In this document: positions 20,529 through 28,096 of the stretch, one piece after another
Layout of the letters: the number at the start of each line of letters is the position of its first letter
Numbering within the stretch: the first letter of the stretch is position 1
From: Lactobacillus sp. ESL0246
GTDB taxonomy: Bacteria > Bacillota > Bacilli > Lactobacillales > Lactobacillaceae
Assembly: GCF_003692965.1 (NCBI RefSeq)
Contig: NZ_REHC01000006.1
Location: forward strand, 310,001-374,000
Reading direction: 5' to 3'
DNA: 64,000 nt
Position numbers and translations under genes: made by a program
Notes under the pieces: model-generated
What the model was told of the DNA's origin: nothing
What the model saw: only the letters and a program-made list of their open reading frames with translations
The model's database searches: none

Positions 20529-20918
20529 ATGGCAGCAAAAATATTTTTAGGATATGATAATTTAAAAACAAAGTTGGTTGACTGGCTGGCGGCTAACACG
20601 CAAGTTATTCAGTTCGATGATGAAACTATAGAAATTATGACACCTGTAAAGGACGCATTAAAAGATGACATTTATTGTTTTGTTACCAAAAAAACAAAAG
20701 GCTATCAGGTTAGCGATGATGGAAGATGCCTTTTTAAGTTAGATCCAAGTGCAAGCAATAGTGAACTGTTTGAAGAAGCAGCAGAAGTTGTAGCAAATGC
20801 AAAATTTAAGATAAATATTGATAATTGGATAATTAGTACTTTGACAGACGAGAAGAATCTGATGGAAACAATCATGAGATTGGCATATATACAGGCAGCT
20901 ATTTCATATTTAGTGTAA
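20529..20918 (+). CDS. DUF1828-like protein
   Basis: 129 aa from ATG 20529 after GAGGAG. The centre (EIMTPVKDALKDDIYCFV..GYQVSDDGRCLFKL) resembles, from memory, the DUF1828 domain, which has a 'TP..D..GD.I.I' strand and a 'DDG' turn; the matching C-terminal DUF1829 domain seen in many of these proteins is absent. Function unknown; such genes are patchily distributed and often in accessory DNA. It follows recD2 by 13 bases but the DNA after it is AT-rich and empty. Confidence 0.6.
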   Translation: MAAKIFLGYDNLKTKLVDWLAANTQVIQFDDETIEIMTPVKDALKDDIYCFVTKKTKGYQVSDDGRCLFKLDPSASNSELFEEAAEVVANAKFKINIDNWIISTLTDEKNLMETIMRLAYIQAAISYLV

Positions 20919-21204
20919 CTTTTACTTTAAAAACTCAAAAATTGTTATAACTATATATATTGTGATTTTAGGAAAAAGATAACTAAAAAATATAAAGATA
21001 AATTATTATTATGGCTAAATTATTTAAGCAAGTTTAGTAAAATTGACGTTAGTACAATTAGAAAATAAATGTATCTTTTTTCTTCTATTTTAAAATTATG
21101 TGTCATTTTATTAATTAAATTTGTAAAAAGTTAAAAAAAGAGTAAAATTGTCTTTTAAAGAAATAATTGAACGACAGAGAGCGTTCGTTTTGGAGGAATT
21201 AAAT
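20919..21204 (+). other. AT-rich intergenic stretch before the MFS gene
   Basis: 286 bases with no supported gene. A candidate promoter for the transporter is TTGTAA (21121-21126), 16 bases, TAAAAT (21143-21148). Just before the ribosome site an inverted repeat GAACG/CGTTC with an 8-base spacer ends near 21186. I see no terminator for the DUF1828-like gene here. Confidence 0.45.
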
Positions 21205-22428
21205 ATGGATTTATCAAAACAGCACAGTCAAGGTCTAACTAAAAATCAAAAGTGGACGATTGCATCGACCTCTTCAGGATTTGCTTTAGAAAATATGGAT
21301 GTGCTTTTTTTATCTTTTGCAATGAGTTCGATGATTGTTGATCTACATTTATCCGGTGGGGCAGCAGGATTGATTTCCTCAATCACTAATTTGGGTATGC
21401 TAGTTGGTGGAATTGTATTCGGAATTCTGGGCGACAAAATAGGGCGAGTGAAAACTTTCAGCCATACAGTTATTATATTTGCTGTTGCAACAGCTTGTAT
21501 GGCATTTGCCAATAATTTATATTTGATCTATGCTTTGCGTTTCTTGGCTGGAATTGGAGCTGGGGGTGAATACGGAGTTGGCATTGCGCTGATTGCTGAA
21601 AATTTTCCAAAATCACAAATAGGGAAAATGACTTCCGTTGCGGCAATTGGAGGACAAATAGGAGCGATTTTAGCTGCATTAATTGCAGCTGTGATTATAC
21701 CGGCAGTCGGTTGGCATATGCTCTTTTTAATTGGTATTGTACCAGTAATTTTAACAATTTTTATTAGGAAACATCTTCATGAAAGCGAACAGTTTTTATC
21801 AGCAAAAACTGAGAGAAAAGGTTCTTTATTGTCGAACGTTTTTAAAGAAATGTTTGCTACAACACAGTTAACTTTTCAAAGTTTAGGTTTAATGTTGATG
21901 ATGACAGTGCAGATTGCTGGCTATTTTGGATTAATGAACTGGTTGCCAACCATTGTGCAAAAGCAATTACATTTAAATATTGCTAATTCTAGTTTATGGA
22001 TGATTGCTACAATTGTTGGGATGAGTATTGGGATGATGACATTTGGTTCAATTTTTGATTATTTTGGACCTAGAAGGGCTTTTGGCATTTTCTTAATTGG
22101 CTCTGCAGTTATGGTTTATACCCTTAGCTTAGCTACTAATATGATCACTTTACTGCTAATTGGTGCAGTAGTTGGCTTTTTCTCTAATGGGATGTTTGGT
22201 GGCTATGGTGCTGTAATTAGTCGACTCTATCCAACTGAAGTTAGATCCAGTGCCAATAATATTATTGTTAACATTGGGCGAGCAATCGGTGGATTTTCAT
22301 CTGTTGTAATTGGTATTTTGATGGATCATTATAATTTAACAGTTGTAATGGGTTTTCTATCAGCCTTGTATATTATTAGTTTTATAGTGATGATCAACTT
22401 GCCAGGATTAAAGAGGTTATCACGGTGA
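21205..22428 (+). CDS. Major facilitator superfamily transporter
   Basis: 407-residue secondary transporter with about 12 membrane helices. The loop-2 motif GDKIGRVKTF, the helix-4/5 motif RFLAGIGAGGEYGVG and the later YPTEVRSSANN motif place it with sugar-porter or aromatic-acid:proton symporter types. The substrate cannot be read from the sequence. I start at ATG 21205 because of a strong TGGAGGA six bases upstream; TTG 21148 is in frame but has no ribosome site. It is a single-gene unit closed by a terminator. Confidence 0.85.
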   Translation: MDLSKQHSQGLTKNQKWTIASTSSGFALENMDVLFLSFAMSSMIVDLHLSGGAAGLISSITNLGMLVGGIVFGILGDKIGRVKTFSHTVIIFAVATACMAFANNLYLIYALRFLAGIGAGGEYGVGIALIAENFPKSQIGKMTSVAAIGGQIGAILAALIAAVIIPAVGWHMLFLIGIVPVILTIFIRKHLHESEQFLSAKTERKGSLLSNVFKEMFATTQLTFQSLGLMLMMTVQIAGYFGLMNWLPTIVQKQLHLNIANSSLWMIATIVGMSIGMMTFGSIFDYFGPRRAFGIFLIGSAVMVYTLSLATNMITLLLIGAVVGFFSNGMFGGYGAVISRLYPTEVRSSANNIIVNIGRAIGGFSSVVIGILMDHYNLTVVMGFLSALYIISFIVMINLPGLKRLSR

Positions 22429-22446
22429 TAAAGCATAAAAAAATAT

Positions 22447-22496
22447 AAAAAGTTCCCAAATCGCATTTTTAGCGTCAAGTGATTCGGGACTTTTAT
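22447..22496 (+). terminator. Terminator after the MFS gene
   Basis: AAAGTTCCC (22449-22457) pairs with GGGACTTT (22486-22493) with a bulged T, and an inner CGC/GCG stem; T run follows. It can also be read from the other strand. Confidence 0.7.
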
Positions 22497-22582
22497 AATT
22501 AATTTTATTTAAACCTTTATACAACTCATCGTCACTTTTAATATATACAATATTAATTGCGATGAATGATTTATTAAATTAT

Positions 22583-22613
22583 TTGTTACTGTTCAACTAA
22601 TCTCTGCTATACT
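22583..22613 (+). promoter_or_regulatory. Candidate promoter for the GNAT gene
   Basis: TTGTTA (22583-22588) and TATACT (22608-22613), spacer 19 bases. The -10 is good; the spacing is long, so the -35 call is uncertain. Confidence 0.45.
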
Positions 22614-22657
22614 AATAGCGTAGTAAAGTTAAATATTAAAAAGAAAGCTAGGATACT

Positions 22658-23188
22658 ATTTTACATTTTAAGAATATCAAATGGGGAAGTAAAGATTATT
22701 TCCAAGCTGAAGAATTGTATGTGACAGCTTTTCCTAAAGAGGAACGTATTCCGACAATTCAATTAGTTATCAAATCATTGAGAGAAAACATTTACTTTCA
22801 AGCAATTTATAATGATGATCAATTCATAGGTTTGATTTTTGTAGTTGAAGGTAAAATAGCTGTGTATTTGGGATTTTTGGCGATCACATCCAATCAACAT
22901 GGACATGGCTATGGTTCACAGGTTTTGCAAATATTACGTAAGCGATTTATTGGTAAACAAATAATTTTAGATATTGAACCTGTGATCAAAACTGCACCTA
23001 ATTATGAGCAGCGTGTTATGCGACTGCATTTCTATGAGAGAAATGGATTTAGTGTTACACGGAGAACGCTAAAAGATGATGGTGGCAGGTTTACTATTTT
23101 GACTAGTGATGGAAATTTTGATAAAAATGCACTTAGTCAATTATTGAATTATATGGGGTTTAATTTATATAAATTTAAAATTGAATAA
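22658..23188 (+). CDS. GNAT-family acetyltransferase, possible ATT start
   Basis: Acetyl-CoA-dependent N-acetyltransferase of unknown substrate. The acetyl-CoA loop is seen as ITSNQHGHGYGSQVLQ, and the late motif YERNGF is present. The first standard start is TTG 22715 (157 aa, no ribosome site), but the frame is open back to a TAG at 22649 and the extra residues (ILHFKNIKWGSKDYFQAEE) look like the normal first strand and helix of a GNAT protein. ATT 22658 with AGGA four bases upstream would give 176 aa. Either the start is unusual or the start codon has been lost. Confidence 0.7.
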   Translation: MLHFKNIKWGSKDYFQAEELYVTAFPKEERIPTIQLVIKSLRENIYFQAIYNDDQFIGLIFVVEGKIAVYLGFLAITSNQHGHGYGSQVLQILRKRFIGKQIILDIEPVIKTAPNYEQRVMRLHFYERNGFSVTRRTLKDDGGRFTILTSDGNFDKNALSQLLNYMGFNLYKFKIE

Positions 23189-23279
23189 ACTCAAGTAAAG
23201 GATGACAAATAATTTTAAGATTTTGAAGTTAGAAATAAATGAATAAAAATACAAGTCATAGAAAATTTTGATTAATGCG

Positions 23280-23296
23280 TGTAAACATTGTTTACA
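23280..23296. promoter_or_regulatory. Operator-like palindrome TGTAAAC-N3-GTTTACA
   Basis: A perfect 7-base inverted repeat with a 3-base centre. It lies between two convergent genes (GNAT ends at 23188, the esterase remnant ends at 23342), where a regulator site is not expected. A -35-like TTGATT (23268-23273) and a -10-like TACAAT (23293-23298), 19 apart, overlap it on the plus strand. Confidence 0.4.
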
Positions 23297-23341
23297 ATAG
23301 GAAAATAATTTTTTTAACTGACAAAATCCAAATAACCTTAA

Positions 23342-24067
23342 TTATTCATCTAAAAATGCTATTGTATGTTTGTAAACTTCATTTCTGTTTATATGCAAAC
23401 CGTGATCGCTACCAGGAATTAGATAGTATTTAGAATTATCAAGTACTGCTTGATAATGAATTGCAGCGTAATTATTGACAATCTTATCATTTTCACCATG
23501 CAGAATTAAAACAGGTCCATGAAAAGCTTGAGCTATTTTATAAATATTAATAAACTTGGCAGTTCTAAAATACCAGTCATTTATACTGAAACCGTCAAAC
23601 TTCAGTTTTTTAGGAATGTTCTCGGGATCATAATTAATCCCCATACAAGTACCTATTCTTGCATCATCAACCAGAGTAGCTGCGGGTGACATAAGTACTA
23701 ATTTATCAATTTTGTCTGGGTAAAATCCTGCCATCATTGATGCTATGACACCACCTTGAGAATGACCAATAAGAAATAATTTGTTTAACCCTTGAAGGTT
23801 ATCAAAAACGTATTGTAAAATTGCATGAAAATCCTCTAGTTCATTATAAATAGTCATATTGTCCAGTGCACCATCACTCAACCCATGACCGTTAAAGTCA
23901 AACCTGATAGTCGCAATTCCTTTGTTTTGTAATTTTTTTGCTAAAACTGGTAATAAGTCATTAACTTTAGGGTCCATCATTCCTACAAATCCATAAGCCA
24001 AAATTGCTGCATTATATTTATTTGTCTTTGGGATTGAAAGTTTAGCTGCTAAATTTAAGCCATCATG
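23342..24067 (-). pseudogene. Alpha/beta hydrolase (cinnamoyl-esterase-like), 5' end decayed
   Basis: Related to lactobacillar feruloyl/cinnamoyl esterases. The nucleophile elbow GHSQGG, the acid in LHGENDKI and the histidine in PGSDHGLH are intact, and the family motif IRFDFNGHGLSDG is present. A TTG at 24001 would give 219 aa but would lose the first strands. The frame continues upstream (HDGLNLAAKLSIPKTNKYNAAIL) to a TAG at 24068-24070, and the residues before that (ATA-ACC-ACC-GCA-ATT) are in another frame, as if one base were lost. The usual oxyanion HG before the F is YG here. No start codon or ribosome site is found. Confidence 0.65.
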
Positions 24068-24151
24068 CTAATTGCGGTGGTTATATATAATTATGATTTT
24101 TTAAATTCATAAAAAATTTTATGTAAAAATCACTATTTAAATGTTTAGGTA

Positions 24152-24190
24152 AACAAAAATACCCCAAGATTAATTTATCTTAGGGGTTCA
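24152..24190 (-). terminator. Terminator after the diacylglycerol kinase gene
   Basis: On the minus strand, ACCCCTAAGA pairs with TCTTGGGGT (one bulge), followed by ATTTTTGTTT. It closes the dgk transcript. Confidence 0.75.
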
Positions 24191-24219
24191 TAATTATTAA
24201 ACTGTTTCAGTGCATTTAT

Positions 24220-25167
24220 TTATCGTAATAAATTAAAGTGATCAATTGCAAATTCTAGTTCAAAAGAACTCAATTGTATTTCCTCACCATCAAGCTGAGC
24301 AAATTCTTTTTTATTGGTTTTTACTGTTATTTTGTCAGCTTCAATGTAATGAAATTGTGGGTCATGCACATGTGAACCATCCTTTAAAAGTTTGATAAAC
24401 AACTTAGCTAATTTACGTATTGTGAACTTTTCAATTACAACTGTATCGAGTTTGTGGCTGTCAATTCTTGCAGAGGGCAAAAGAGAAATACCACCACCCA
24501 AATATGGATGATTTGTTGTAGTTACTAAAAAGGCTTTATTATAATATCGTTTCTTACCATCGCCTACGACTTCAACACTAAATGTGTCCTGCTTACGCAA
24601 ACTAGATAAAATATTAAGACTGTAAATTAGCTTGCCTTCATTAATTCGATTTAAAATCTTTTTGAACTCAGAGATATTGCTAAAATGATTTACACAAGCA
24701 TCGAAACCAATACCAAAACTATTAGCAAAATAATAATTTTGGTGACTAGAAGGAGATAATTTAAATGAACCACAGTCAATACGATCAGCTGTTAAACCGT
24801 TTTTGAAATGCTTAAGTAGTTTTTTGGGATTAGACGTTAAATTGGCTGCACGTCCAAAGTCATTTCCTGTACCAGCAGGCAAATATGCAAAAGGTGTTTG
24901 AGGATTATTTGATCGTTTAATGCCATTAAGTGCTTCATTAAGCGACCCATCGCCGCCAATTATTAACAAAACTTCATTTTTTTGGTGTTTGTGCTCACCG
25001 TAAACTTGAGCAAGTTTGATTAACTCACCAGCATAAGTGCTTTTTTTTATATCAAAATGTATATTTTCGTTAACTAAGAGCAAGACAACTTGATCCATTA
25101 TTTTTTTGGCATGACCGTTACCGGCTGTTTCATTCACTAAGAGATGTATTTTTAATTTGTTATTCAT
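24220..25167 (-). CDS. dgkB: Diacylglycerol/lipid kinase (DagK/YegS family)
   Basis: Phosphorylates diacylglycerol to phosphatidic acid, recycling the lipid left over from lipoteichoic acid synthesis. Kinase marks: LIIGGDGSLNEALNGI and YLPAGTGNDFGRAAN, with VNETAGNGHAKK at the N-terminus; a C-terminal strand domain ends with QLDGEEIQLSSFELEF. 315 aa from ATG 25167; a TTG just before it is also possible. It is downstream of rnjA, but a hairpin terminator lies between them. Confidence 0.88.
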   Translation of the reverse strand: MNNKLKIHLLVNETAGNGHAKKIMDQVVLLLVNENIHFDIKKSTYAGELIKLAQVYGEHKHQKNEVLLIIGGDGSLNEALNGIKRSNNPQTPFAYLPAGTGNDFGRAANLTSNPKKLLKHFKNGLTADRIDCGSFKLSPSSHQNYYFANSFGIGFDACVNHFSNISEFKKILNRINEGKLIYSLNILSSLRKQDTFSVEVVGDGKKRYYNKAFLVTTTNHPYLGGGISLLPSARIDSHKLDTVVIEKFTIRKLAKLFIKLLKDGSHVHDPQFHYIEADKITVKTNKKEFAQLDGEEIQLSSFELEFAIDHFNLLR

Positions 25168-25183
25168 CAATTTTGTTCTTTAA

Positions 25184-25209
25184 ATAAAAAGCCCCTTAGG
25201 GCTTTTTTA
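25184..25209 (-). terminator. Terminator between rnjA and the lipid kinase gene
   Basis: Perfect 9-base stem AAAAAGCCC (25186-25194) and GGGCTTTTT (25199-25207) with a 4-base loop. It overlaps the rnjA stop codon. Confidence 0.8.
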
Positions 25210-26886
25210 TTTCTTTTCAACTAACATTGGCAAAATCATTGGTCTTCTTTTAGTCTTTGAATATAAAAAATCAGAAAGATTTTCAACAATTGCCTTACGA
25301 ATGATACTATCTTTTGGATTATCAGTTTTATCCATTTCAGTTTTTAATATGTGGTAAATATGCTTTTGAGCTTGATTAATTAACTCGGTTGATTCACGCA
25401 TGTAAACAAAACCACGACTTAAAACGTCTGGACCAGCTAAAACACGTTTATGTTTATAATCAACAGTTGCTACTACGATCACAATGCCATCTTCTGATAA
25501 AACTTGTCGATCGTGAACCACAACGTTGCCAACATCGGCAGTTCCGGATGTATCAACATAAACATCTCCAGCAGGAACATGACCAGCAATTCGAGATCCT
25601 TCAGGACCAAAGCAAATTACTTCGCCATTTTCCAAGACAAAGGTATTTTCAGCAGGTACACCTGCTGCTTGTGCTAGTTCAGTATGAATAACTTGCATAC
25701 GATATTCACCATGAACTGGGATCATATATTTAGGTTTTGTTAAACGAACCATCATCTTTAACTCTTCTTGTCCGCCATGACCAGAAGTGTGAACATTGTT
25801 AATGCGGCCATGAACGACATTTGCTCCACCCTCCATTAATTTATTGATCAAGTGATTGACACTTAAGGTGTTTCCAGGGATAGGGTTGGATGAAAAAATA
25901 ACCGTATCACCAGGTTGAAGGCTGATCTGCCGATGAGTACCATTAGCAATTCGAGACAGAGCAGCGAGTGGTTCGCCTTGAGAACCAGTACACAGAATCA
26001 TAACTTCATCAGCAGGAGTGTGATTAATTTCATTTGCATCAACAATTAATCCTTCTGGAACGTTGAGGTAACCAAGATCAATTCCATTTTGTACACCATT
26101 TTCCATACTACGACCAAAAATCGCAACTTTTCTTCCAGTATCGATTGCAGCTTGAATTGCTGTTGAAACTCGATATAAATTTGAGGCAAATGTAGCAAAA
26201 ATTATTCGTCCATGAATACCAGTAATGATATCATGCAATGATTTAGCAACGAATCGTTCTGATTTCGTGAATTGTGAAACTTCAGCATTTGTAGAATCTG
26301 ACAAAAGTGCTAAAACTCCTTCGTTACCGAGTTTAGCCATTGTTTGAAAGTCTGGAGCTGGTTGATTCATGACAGGAGTTAAATCAAACTTAAAGTCACC
26401 GGTAAAAACAACAGCCCCTAGTGGAGTATGGATAGCAATTCCTAATGTATCTGGAATTGAGTGAGTAGTCCTAAAAAAAGTAACACTAAGTTTTTTGAAT
26501 TTTAGAACTGTATCTTCATGTTCTTCATGTAATTCGGTAGTTCTTAAAAGACCATGTTCTTCAAGTTTGCCCTTAATTAAAGCAAGCGCAAATGGCGTAG
26601 CATAAACGGGAATTTCTGGTATTTTTTCAAGTAAGAAAGGAATTCCACCAATATGGTCTTCATGGCCGTGACTGACAACCAATGCTTTAATTTTCTTTCG
26701 ATTTTTTACTAAATAAGAATAATCAGAAATAACATAGTTAATACCAAGTAAATCATCTTCTGGGAATTTAATTCCGCAATCCATGATAATAATTTCATCT
26801 TGATACTGAACACAATACATATTCTTGCCAATTTCATGCAACCCCCCGATTGCAACAATGGCAACTTCATTATTTTTTATACGCAA
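25207..26886 (-). CDS. rnjA: Ribonuclease J1
   Basis: Metallo-beta-lactamase/beta-CASP nuclease with 5' exo- and endonuclease action on mRNA and rRNA. 559 aa. The metal motif is the full VSHGHEDHIGG, with TGDFKFD and HTSGHGGQEEL as later ligands, and the conserved C-terminal part VVHDRQVLSEDG. The start is TTG 26886, five bases after the rpoY stop. The rpoY-rnjA pairing is conserved in Firmicutes. A second, catalytically altered paralogue (rnjB) is at 38781. Confidence 0.97.
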   Translation of the reverse strand: MRIKNNEVAIVAIGGLHEIGKNMYCVQYQDEIIIMDCGIKFPEDDLLGINYVISDYSYLVKNRKKIKALVVSHGHEDHIGGIPFLLEKIPEIPVYATPFALALIKGKLEEHGLLRTTELHEEHEDTVLKFKKLSVTFFRTTHSIPDTLGIAIHTPLGAVVFTGDFKFDLTPVMNQPAPDFQTMAKLGNEGVLALLSDSTNAEVSQFTKSERFVAKSLHDIITGIHGRIIFATFASNLYRVSTAIQAAIDTGRKVAIFGRSMENGVQNGIDLGYLNVPEGLIVDANEINHTPADEVMILCTGSQGEPLAALSRIANGTHRQISLQPGDTVIFSSNPIPGNTLSVNHLINKLMEGGANVVHGRINNVHTSGHGGQEELKMMVRLTKPKYMIPVHGEYRMQVIHTELAQAAGVPAENTFVLENGEVICFGPEGSRIAGHVPAGDVYVDTSGTADVGNVVVHDRQVLSEDGIVIVVATVDYKHKRVLAGPDVLSRGFVYMRESTELINQAQKHIYHILKTEMDKTDNPKDSIIRKAIVENLSDFLYSKTKRRPMILPMLVEKK

Positions 26887-26891
26887 TTAGA

Positions 26892-27116
26892 TTACTTCTT
26901 ACTTTCAAAGGACGTTAATTTAAAATCAGCGTGCTCTTTTTCGTATTTTAATGAGTTTCCAGCTAGTTCTTGGATTAATTCGATATTGTAGGGGGTATTA
27001 TCTTCAACTAAAGTTCTAGCGTTGACCATATTTTCAGCCTCTAAGTAAAGAGTCTTGGTTGTTTCTCTTCTTGGATTGACAACCTTGTCTTTTTGATACA
27101 AAACTTTGTAGATCAT
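26892..27116 (-). CDS. rpoY: RNA polymerase epsilon subunit (RpoY)
   Basis: Small auxiliary subunit of Firmicute RNA polymerase, formerly DUF1447. The 74-residue product [20 protein letters not shown].. has the typical strand-rich start and the middle [29 protein letters not shown] lies six bases before the ATG. It is co-transcribed with rnjA, which starts five bases after it ends. Confidence 0.93.
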   Translation of the reverse strand: MIYKVLYQKDKVVNPRRETTKTLYLEAENMVNARTLVEDNTPYNIELIQELAGNSLKYEKEHADFKLTSFESKK

Positions 27117-27221
27117 ATTTGTATTCTCCTTATTAAATTGTTAAAACGTTCATATTTGGGCATGTAGTAAGAAACTAAAAACCCAATAGTTAATAAAAAT
27201 TTTAACATAATTGTTATTTCA

Positions 27222-27249
27222 AGTATAGAAATAAGTTGTTGTCCTTTAA
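27222..27249 (-). promoter_or_regulatory. Candidate promoter for rpoY-rnjA
   Basis: On the minus strand, TTAAAG (27244-27249), a 16-base spacer and TATACT (27222-27227). This leaves a leader of roughly 100 bases before rpoY. Confidence 0.45.
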
Positions 27250-27250
27250 C

Positions 27251-27276
27251 TAAAAAGTCGCCAACTAATTGGCGAC
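27251..27276 (-). terminator. Terminator after def
   Basis: Perfect 8-base stem GTCGCCAA/TTGGCGAC (27257-27264, 27269-27276) with a 4-base loop, followed on the minus strand by TTTTTA. Confidence 0.85.
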
Positions 27277-27286
27277 GGTTAATTTA

Positions 27287-27841
27287 TCAATAAATTACAA
27301 CAGTATCATCATCTAGTTTAAATGGTTGCTTTTTATTAATTCGATCATAAAATAAATGACCGCGTAGATGTTCAATTTCATGAGAAGCAACAATAGCAGG
27401 GTAATCTTTTAAACGAATTGTTTTTTCTTCTCCATCAACCGTATAATAACGAATTTTAAGCTTATCTGGGCGAAGTACATAACCATCAATTACACGGTCG
27501 ACACTCAGACAACCTTCACCTTCACTCAAACAAGCTTGTCTAACCGATTCCGACAGAATTTCTGGATTGACAAAAGTTTCTTTAAATACAATTTCACCTT
27601 TGTCATTTGGTACAAGTAATGAAGCCATTTGTACACTTTCACCAACTTGTGGTGCTGCAAGACCAACACCTGCACGTAGTTGATGTTTTTCGGCAATTTT
27701 TGGATCTTGAGAATTAATTAAATACTCCATCATGTCATCTGCTAATTTGCGATAATGCTCGTTTAATGGAAATGTTAGTGGTTGTGCCACTTTGCGCAGT
27801 ACTGGATTACCATCTCGGGTAATATTTTTCATTAAAATCAA
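27287..27841 (-). CDS. def: Peptide deformylase
   Basis: Removes the formyl group from nascent N-terminal methionine; Fe/Zn enzyme. All three motifs are present: [17 protein letters not shown] and the metal site HEIEHLRG. 184 aa. TTG 27841 is taken as start because GAAAGAG lies eight bases before it and the resulting [16 protein letters not shown] matches long (type II) Firmicute deformylases; ATG 27832 has no ribosome site. Confidence 0.95.
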   Translation of the reverse strand: MILMKNITRDGNPVLRKVAQPLTFPLNEHYRKLADDMMEYLINSQDPKIAEKHQLRAGVGLAAPQVGESVQMASLLVPNDKGEIVFKETFVNPEILSESVRQACLSEGEGCLSVDRVIDGYVLRPDKLKIRYYTVDGEEKTIRLKDYPAIVASHEIEHLRGHLFYDRINKKQPFKLDDDTVVIY

Positions 27842-27915
27842 TTGTCATCACTCTTTCATAAAATTTATACATATATTTTTAACATAATTTAGATTAATTT
27901 GTCTGCTTTTTATTC

Positions 27916-28096
27916 TATACTAAATTTTCACTTTGAAAAAGAGGGGATAAACGTTGACCAGTATTACAGTTAGGTGTTAAAATCAATGAGCGTAACTATA
28001 CAGATATGAAACACTTCGATAAGCATGTTTTTGACGTGCCACCGAAACTGTGACAGCGTCACAGTTTTTTTATTGAGGAGTGGAGGAGGAATACTT
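27916..28096 (+). promoter_or_regulatory. typA leader with internal terminator and tiny ORFs
   Basis: A -10 TATACT lies at 27916-27921, giving a leader of about 170 bases. Within it a perfect 10-base hairpin (28045-28054 with 28058-28067, loop AGC) is followed by T7, an intrinsic terminator in front of typA. GAGGGG at 27941-27946 stands 7 bases before an 8-codon ORF (TTG 27954 to TAA 27980), and a 7-codon ATG ORF follows. ACAGTT inside the first ORF (27966-27971) can pair with AACTGT in the terminator's 5' arm, so attenuation is possible. Confidence 0.5.

Noticed and set aside
25389-25691. 100-codon plus-strand frame antisense to rnjA
   Set aside because: Composition (His, Gln and Leu rich) is that of a complement shadow of a coding region; rnjA is clearly real.
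28045-28067. cre-like site in the typA hairpin (TGACAGCGTCA)
   Set aside because: It fails fixed consensus positions and the symmetry is fully explained by the terminator stem.
28025-28096. Upstream extension of the typA frame
   Set aside because: It would place a perfect terminator hairpin inside the coding region and lacks a ribosome site; TTG 28097 follows GGAGGAGG.
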